Below are positions 59,848 to 64,000 of a stretch of 64,000 bases of DNA, piece after piece; position 1 is the first letter of the stretch; each line of letters begins with the position of its first letter. Both the position numbers and the translations under genes were made by a program. The notes under the pieces are model-generated. The model was not told where the DNA came from. It did no database searches and saw nothing but the letters and a program-made list of their open reading frames with translations. The stretch comes from Halalkalicoccus sp. NIPERK01 (lineage in GTDB: Archaea; Halobacteriota; Halobacteria; Halobacteriales; Halalkalicoccaceae): assembly GCF_030287405.1 (NCBI RefSeq), contig NZ_JASVVV010000003.1, positions 372,001 to 436,000 of the forward strand. Reading direction: 5' to 3'.

Positions 59848-60873
59848 CTACAGTTCACTGTCCGGAACCACAACTACCTTTCCGAATCCCTCGCGCTCCT
59901 CGATGATCTCGTGGGCGCGGGCGGCCTCGCTCATCGGCAGCGTTTCTCGAATTTTGGGCTCGAAGGTGCCGTCCCACACCAGCGAGAGGGCCGTCTCTGC
60001 CTGCTCGGGGGTGGCCATCGTCGAGCCGATCACCGAGAGCTGGTTCCAGAACATCCGGTTGAGCCCGGCGTCGGGGTTCGGCCCCGTGGTCGCCCCGCAG
60101 GTGACGATCCGCCCGCCCTTCGCGAGGCTCTTCAATGACTCGTCCCACGTCGCCTCGCCGATGTGATCGACCACCATGTCGACGCCCCGCCCGTCGGTCA
60201 GGTCCTTGACCTCGCTTCCGAACTCCGTCTCGGCGTAGTTGATCGTCTCGTCGGCGCCGATCTCGCGGGCGTACTCCAACTTCTCCTCGCTGCTGGCGGT
60301 GGCGTAGACGGTCGCGCCCGCGTGGGCGGCGACCTGCACGGCGGCGTGGCCCACGCCCCCCGACGCCCCGAGGACGAGGACGTCCTCGCCGGCCTGGAGT
60401 TCGCCGCGCTCGATCAGCATACGCCACGCCGTTTGAAAGACCAGCGGCGCGGCAGCGGCGGTCTCCCACTCGACGCCCTCGGGCACGGAAACGAGGTTGG
60501 CCTCGGGGATCGCCGCGTACTCGCTGTGGACCCCCCGGACGTGCTCACCGATGATGTGAAAGCGCGGGTCGAGCGTCGGGTCGTCCATGCGCTCGTCGCC
60601 CACCCCCGCGATGAGCGCGACCCGGTCGCCCTCCGAAAAGCGGGTGACGTCCTCGCCGATCTCGCTCACGACGCCCGCACAGTCGCTGCCGGGGACGTGG
60701 GGCATCTCCAGATCGAGTCCGGGGAGTCCCTTTCGCGTCCAGATGTCGAGGTGGTTCAGCGCGCCGGCCTTCACGTCGACGAGCACCTCGTCGCCCTCGA
60801 TTTCGGGATCGGGGAACTCGCCGTACTCGATTACGTCGCGCCCGCCGTGTTCCGCGAACTGGACTGCGTCCAT
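59848..60873 (-). CDS. Zinc-type/quinone oxidoreductase-family alcohol dehydrogenase
   Basis: The protein has 341 residues from ATG 60873 (MDAVQFAEHGG). It is an MDR-fold protein: GROES-like N-terminal half (ALNHLDIWTRKG; VPGSDCAGVVSEIG) and NADPH-binding half (VLVLGASGGVGHAAVQVAAHAG, about 170-190). The typical structural zinc cysteines are missing, as in quinone oxidoreductase/crotonyl-CoA-reductase-like members. It reduces alkenals, quinones or enoyl thioesters with NADPH; the specific substrate is unknown. Alternative starts lie 12 and 27 bases upstream in frame. Confidence 0.88.
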   Translation of the reverse strand: MDAVQFAEHGGRDVIEYGEFPDPEIEGDEVLVDVKAGALNHLDIWTRKGLPGLDLEMPHVPGSDCAGVVSEIGEDVTRFSEGDRVALIAGVGDERMDDPTLDPRFHIIGEHVRGVHSEYAAIPEANLVSVPEGVEWETAAAAPLVFQTAWRMLIERGELQAGEDVLVLGASGGVGHAAVQVAAHAGATVYATASSEEKLEYAREIGADETINYAETEFGSEVKDLTDGRGVDMVVDHIGEATWDESLKSLAKGGRIVTCGATTGPNPDAGLNRMFWNQLSVIGSTMATPEQAETALSLVWDGTFEPKIRETLPMSEAARAHEIIEEREGFGKVVVVPDSEL

Positions 60874-60948
60874 ACGCGTGGGCATGGATAGCGCACCCAA
60901 AACTGTACTGGTGGCGGCCTTTTAGACGCTGGCGCGAGAAGGTCGATT

Positions 60949-61548
60949 ATGGCCGAGGAGACACGACACGACCACGGGAACGGCCACGACCACCACGAGG
61001 GCGAGGGCCACGACCACGATCACGACCATCACGCCCACGACGCCGAGGAGATATCGGCGGGCGTCGTGACCGTCTCGACCTCGCGGGGGACCGACGAGGA
61101 CCCCGCGGGGGACGCGATCATCGAGATCCTCGAAAATCACGGGATCGAACTGGCCCACCGCGAACTCATTCCCGACGACTTCGACCGGGTCCAGCAGACG
61201 GTCGACACCCTCACCGACCGGGACGACGTCGACCTCATCGTCACGACCGGCGGGACGGGCGTCACGCCCGACGACGTGACCGTCGAGGCCGTCGAACCGC
61301 TGCTCGGCAAGACGCTTCCGGGGTTCGGCGAACTGTTCCGCAGGCTCTCCTACGAGGAGGTCGGCACCCACGTCGTCGCCACGCGAGCGATCGCGGGCGT
61401 GGCCGATGGCGTCGTCGTGTTCTGTCTTCCCGGCAGCGAGAACGCCGTCCGTCTCGGATGTGAGGAGATCGTCGTCGAGGAAGCCTCGCATCTGGTCGGC
61501 CTCGCCGCCCGTGATCTCGCTGCCGAGGAGGACGAAGACGAGGAGTGA
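60949..61548 (+). CDS. moaB: Molybdopterin adenylyltransferase MoaB/Mog-like, with His-rich N-terminus
   Basis: The protein has 199 residues. The first ~35 residues are His/Asp-rich (HDHGNGHDHH, HDHDHDHHAHD), a likely metal-binding extension. The rest is the MoaB/Mog fold: SAGVVTVS, DLIVTTGGTGVTPDDVT (about 102-118), PGFGELFRRLSYEEVG, and FCLPGSENAVRLG. It activates molybdopterin by adenylylation before MoeA inserts metal. The two moeA genes are at 16-20.7 kb. Confidence 0.92.
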   Translation: MAEETRHDHGNGHDHHEGEGHDHDHDHHAHDAEEISAGVVTVSTSRGTDEDPAGDAIIEILENHGIELAHRELIPDDFDRVQQTVDTLTDRDDVDLIVTTGGTGVTPDDVTVEAVEPLLGKTLPGFGELFRRLSYEEVGTHVVATRAIAGVADGVVVFCLPGSENAVRLGCEEIVVEEASHLVGLAARDLAAEEDEDEE

Positions 61549-61554
61549 CTCGCC

Positions 61555-61872
61555 TTACGACGGCAGGGGACAGAGGCTCGCGGTGAACACCACGGTGTCG
61601 TCGGTGTCGTTTCGCGCGCCGTGGGCGACCCCGCGCTCGTGGAGCACGACCCCCGGCGCGGCGACCTCCTCCTCGCTGTCGCCCTGAAGCACCGTCACGA
61701 CCCCTTCGAGGACGTGAAAGACGTTCGTCGAGTCGCCGTGTTCGTGCGCCGCCAGTTCGGCGCCCGGCCCGAGCGCGAACGCCTTGACCAGCACGTCGTC
61801 CTCCGCGACCAGTTCCTCGCTTATGACCTCGCCCTCGTCGGGGTCGAGGTCGGGATAGCGATCGAGTCCCAT
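61555..61872 (-). CDS. Cupin-domain protein
   Basis: The protein has 105 residues. A single cupin barrel carries motif 1 LAAHEHGDSTNVFHVLEG (metal His/His/Glu-type region) and the second motif HERGVAHGARN. It is probably a small metal-binding enzyme or sugar/polyketide-modifying protein; function unknown. Convergent to moaB with 6 bases between stops. Confidence 0.85.
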   Translation of the reverse strand: MGLDRYPDLDPDEGEVISEELVAEDDVLVKAFALGPGAELAAHEHGDSTNVFHVLEGVVTVLQGDSEEEVAAPGVVLHERGVAHGARNDTDDTVVFTASLCPLPS

Positions 61873-61912
61873 GCGTCGGACTCGACGCGCCGGCCCAAAA
61901 CTCCCGCGGTCG

Positions 61913-62227
61913 TCACAGCTCCTCGGCGACCGCGTCGGGGCCCAACAGTTCGGGATCGACGATCAGGTCCGCGAGCGGCCGGGCGAACTCCGGCAGCGAG
62001 TCATCGGCGTAGACGACGATTTTCACGGTTTCGTTCAGTTCGCGCGCGACCGGGATGCCCGTGGCGTGAACCGTGTCCGTGATCACGAAGACCGAAGCGG
62101 AGTCGATCCCCGCGGTTTCGAGCGCCTCGCGGTCCGCGAACCCCTCGATCCGAGTCACTTCGAAGCCCTCCCGTTCGAGGGCCTCGCCCAGTCCCTCGGC
62201 GTCCTCGCCCGCGATGATGGCGTTCAT
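61913..62227 (-). CDS. Rossmann-like small protein (DUF7126-like)
   Basis: The protein has 104 residues. It reads as a single nucleotide-binding-like alpha/beta domain ([47 protein letters not shown]), a haloarchaeal family I recall as DUF7126. Its ATG overlaps the guaA stop (ATGA), so it is translated from the same message as pyrG and guaA. A role linked to nucleotide metabolism is inferred from this context alone. Confidence 0.75.
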   Translation of the reverse strand: MNAIIAGEDAEGLGEALEREGFEVTRIEGFADREALETAGIDSASVFVITDTVHATGIPVARELNETVKIVVYADDSLPEFARPLADLIVDPELLGPDAVAEEL

Positions 62228-63141
62228 TCGTACTCGATGGTCGCCGGCGGCTTGTGCGTCACGTCGTAGACCACGCGCGCGACGTTCTCGTTCTCGCCGG
62301 TGATTCGGCTCTGGATGCGCTGGAGGGTCTCCCAGTCGATCTCCTGTGCGCGGGCGGTCATGCCGTCGCGCGATTCGACCGAGCGGACGGCGACGACCCA
62401 GCCGTGGACCCGGTTGTCGCCCTTTACCCCAGTGGCCTTACCGATCACGGCCGCGAGCGCCTGCCACGGCTCGTAGGCCTCTAGCTCGTCCTCGACGACG
62501 TGACACGCCTCGCGCGCCACCTCGAGTTTCTCCTTCGTGACCTCGCCGATCACGCGCACCGCGAGGCCCGGTCCGGGAAACGGCATGCGCTCGGCGACGA
62601 GTTCATCGAGACCGAGTTCGCGCGCGACCTCGCGGACCTCGTCCTTGTACAGATCGCGGACGGGTTCGACGATCCCCTCGAAGTCGATCCGCTCGGGGAG
62701 GCCGCCGACGTTGTGATGCGACTTGATCCCGCCCTCGCTCTCGATGCGGTCGGGGTAGATCGTTCCTTGAACTAGAAAGTCGGCGTCGGCGTCGCGCGCC
62801 TCGCGCTCGAACTCCCGGATGAATCCTTCCCCTATTACCTCGCGTTTCTCCTCGGGGTCGGTCACGCCCGAGAGCGCGTCCAGAAAGCGCTCCTCGGCGT
62901 CGACCACGCGAAGCGACTCCATGTACGAGAACGTTTCGCTCACCTGCTCGGTCTCGCCCTTTCGCATCAGCCCGGTGTCGACGTACACCGGAGTGAGCTG
63001 GTCGCCGACGGCCTCGTAGGCCAGCGCCGCCGCGACCGAGGAGTCGACCCCGCCCGAGAGCGCGATCACGGCGTTGGCGTCGCCGATCTCCTCGCGGATC
63101 TCCGCGACCGCCTCGTCGACGAACTCCTGCGGTCGGACCAT
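62224..63141 (-). CDS. guaA: GMP synthase, ATP-pyrophosphatase subunit
   Basis: The protein has 305 residues. Archaeal GMP synthetase is split: this subunit adenylates XMP and transfers ammonia, with the PP-loop [12 protein letters not shown] (about 27-38), [19 protein letters not shown] and the C-terminal dimerisation domain ending IEYE. The glutaminase subunit is not in the window. Its start (63141) overlaps the pyrG stop as TGATG, coupling GTP and CTP synthesis genes. Confidence 0.95.
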   Translation of the reverse strand: MVRPQEFVDEAVAEIREEIGDANAVIALSGGVDSSVAAALAYEAVGDQLTPVYVDTGLMRKGETEQVSETFSYMESLRVVDAEERFLDALSGVTDPEEKREVIGEGFIREFEREARDADADFLVQGTIYPDRIESEGGIKSHHNVGGLPERIDFEGIVEPVRDLYKDEVREVARELGLDELVAERMPFPGPGLAVRVIGEVTKEKLEVAREACHVVEDELEAYEPWQALAAVIGKATGVKGDNRVHGWVVAVRSVESRDGMTARAQEIDWETLQRIQSRITGENENVARVVYDVTHKPPATIEYE

Positions 63142-64000
63142 CAGGCCTCGACCTCCCGAGTGGTGCGCTCGAGGACCGCGTCCACGAACCCGACGAAGGG
63201 CGGACTCGCCCGGCCGGGCCGCGAGCGGAACTCGGGGTGGAACTGCGTCCCGAGGAAAAAGGGATGGTCCTCGAGTTCGAGGATCTCCATGCGGTTTTTC
63301 GCCCGCCCCGAGAAGGCGAGCCCCTCGGCCTCTAGCTGCTGGATGTACTCGGGGTTGACCTCGTAGCGGTGGCGGTGGCGTTCGGTACACACCTTCGCAC
63401 CGCCGTAGACCTCGCTCGCGAGGGTCCCCGGTTGAATATCGGTGTCGTGGGCACCGAGGCGCATCGTCCCGCCCATGTCCTCGGTCTCGTACTGCTCGGG
63501 CAGCAGGTCGATCACCGGGTGCGCGGTGTCGGGGTCGATCTCCGTCGAGTGGGCGTCCGCCAGTTCGCAGACGTGCCGGGCGTAGTCGACGACCGCCATC
63601 TGGAAGCCCAGACAGAGCCCGAGGTACGGGACGCCCTCCTCGCGTGCGTAGCGCACCGCCTCGAGCTTTCCGCGCGTCCCCCGCGAGCCGAACCCGCCGG
63701 GGACGACGATCCCGTCGGCGCCCGTGAGACGTTCCTTGTGGGCGGCGGCCATCTCGTCCGAGTCGACCCACCGGACGTTCACCTCGACGTTCCGTTCGAG
63801 GCCGGCGTGTTTCAGCGCCTCGTGGATCGAGAGGTAGGCGTCCTCCAGGGCGTACTTGCCCACCAGTGCGACGTCGATCTTCCGGTCGGCCTCCTGGGTG
63901 ACGAGTTCGCGCCACTCGTTCTTTCGCTCGCCCGCGGGCAGCGCCTCTCCGGCGAGGCCGAGCCGTTCCATCACGTACTCGTCGAGGCCCTCGGACTCGA
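63141..64000 (-). CDS. pyrG: CTP synthase, C-terminal part (gene runs off the window)
   Basis: The reading frame continues open past base 64000 on the minus strand, so only the last ~286 residues are seen. These hold the end of the synthase domain and the class I glutaminase domain: [31 protein letters not shown], the nucleophile Cys in [12 protein letters not shown], and the His-Glu pair in FHPEF. It converts UTP to CTP. It is first of the overlapping set pyrG-guaA-DUF7126-like. Confidence 0.95.
   Translation of the reverse strand, partial: ESEGLDEYVMERLGLAGEALPAGERKNEWRELVTQEADRKIDVALVGKYALEDAYLSIHEALKHAGLERNVEVNVRWVDSDEMAAAHKERLTGADGIVVPGGFGSRGTRGKLEAVRYAREEGVPYLGLCLGFQMAVVDYARHVCELADAHSTEIDPDTAHPVIDLLPEQYETEDMGGTMRLGAHDTDIQPGTLASEVYGGAKVCTERHRHRYEVNPEYIQQLEAEGLAFSGRAKNRMEILELEDHPFFLGTQFHPEFRSRPGRASPPFVGFVDAVLERTTREVEA

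Noticed and set aside
1-64000. CRISPR arrays, rRNA, tRNA, complete insertion sequences
   Set aside because: No regularly spaced repeats, no conserved rRNA segments, no tRNA-like cloverleaf and no transposase with terminal repeats were seen on reading both strands by eye.

Overview
The window is chromosomal DNA from a halophilic archaeon (class Halobacteria). The evidence is the high GC content with GC-rich third codon positions, acidic proteins, mostly leaderless genes with a TATA-like box about 25-30 bases before the start codon, and many haloarchaea-type families: an eIF5A/agmatinase/deoxyhypusine synthase set, archaeal DnaG, split GMP synthetase, Bat-type HTH regulators, an LWR-salt protein, and several uncharacterised haloarchaeal families. 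The genus cannot be told from the sequence. I found no rRNA, tRNA, CRISPR array or intact insertion sequence.

Layout. 1-3.3 kb: truncated beta-helix protein, CBS-domain protein, membrane protein, and an internally duplicated protein. 3.3-10.3 kb is patchy and accessory-like: a frameshifted PIN-domain remnant, a 14-TM drug-efflux type MFS transporter, two paralogous Bat-type regulators on either side of deoxyhypusine synthase, a 970-base gene-free AT-rich stretch, and a small winged-helix protein. 10.3-16 kb: Nif3-like protein, agmatinase-like enzyme coupled to eIF5A (hypusine pathway), aminotransferase, GNAT, UbiB-type kinase, Hsp20. 16-21.3 kb: molybdenum cofactor genes (two MoeA paralogues, one fused to a binding-protein-like domain) around an MFS transporter, then a HAD phosphatase. 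21.3-25.4 kb: LWR-salt protein, pterin dehydratase, and tetrapyrrole genes (glutamyl-tRNA reductase, siroheme synthase, fused siroheme decarboxylase) that fit the archaeal siroheme-dependent heme route. 25.4-31.8 kb: cold-shock protein and cis-prenyltransferase divided by a long dyad, a FilR1-type regulator followed by a peroxidase-like CMD/DUF1059/ArsM-like methyltransferase set, then a second cis-prenyltransferase that lacks the catalytic Asp motif, divergent from a DUF92 membrane protein.

31.8-46.7 kb is mainly housekeeping: DnaG, tRNA-binding protein, a CARF-like regulator, DUF1405, aminotransferase, PdxS, a heavy-metal/manganese-type permease with palindromic operators, Gfo/Idh/MocA oxidoreductase, homoserine kinase, flavin reductase, aldo/keto reductase and conserved haloarchaeal proteins. 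46.7-48.4 kb holds a VapBC pair and an LD-carboxypeptidase gene broken by two in-frame stop codons. 48.5-55.5 kb: carB and carA, separated by a Tat lipoprotein, an SDR-like protein and a GDPD. carA diverges from an Lrp-type regulator across a perfect palindrome. 55.5-59.7 kb: PHP hydrolase, lipid kinase, type-I IPP isomerase without its catalytic Cys, and a DUF433/DUF5615 toxin-antitoxin unit bracketed by a 31-bp direct repeat of the isomerase 3' end. 59.8-64 kb: zinc-type dehydrogenase, His-rich MoaB, cupin, and the tightly overlapping pyrG-guaA-Rossmann protein operon, running off the window end.

The items most worth following are the Asp-less cis-prenyltransferase paired with DUF92, the FilR1/CMD/DUF1059/methyltransferase locus with its TTGCAAC dyads, the toxin-antitoxin insertion that rebuilt the idi 3' end, and the palindromes at uppS/cspA, carA/lrp and the metal permease.
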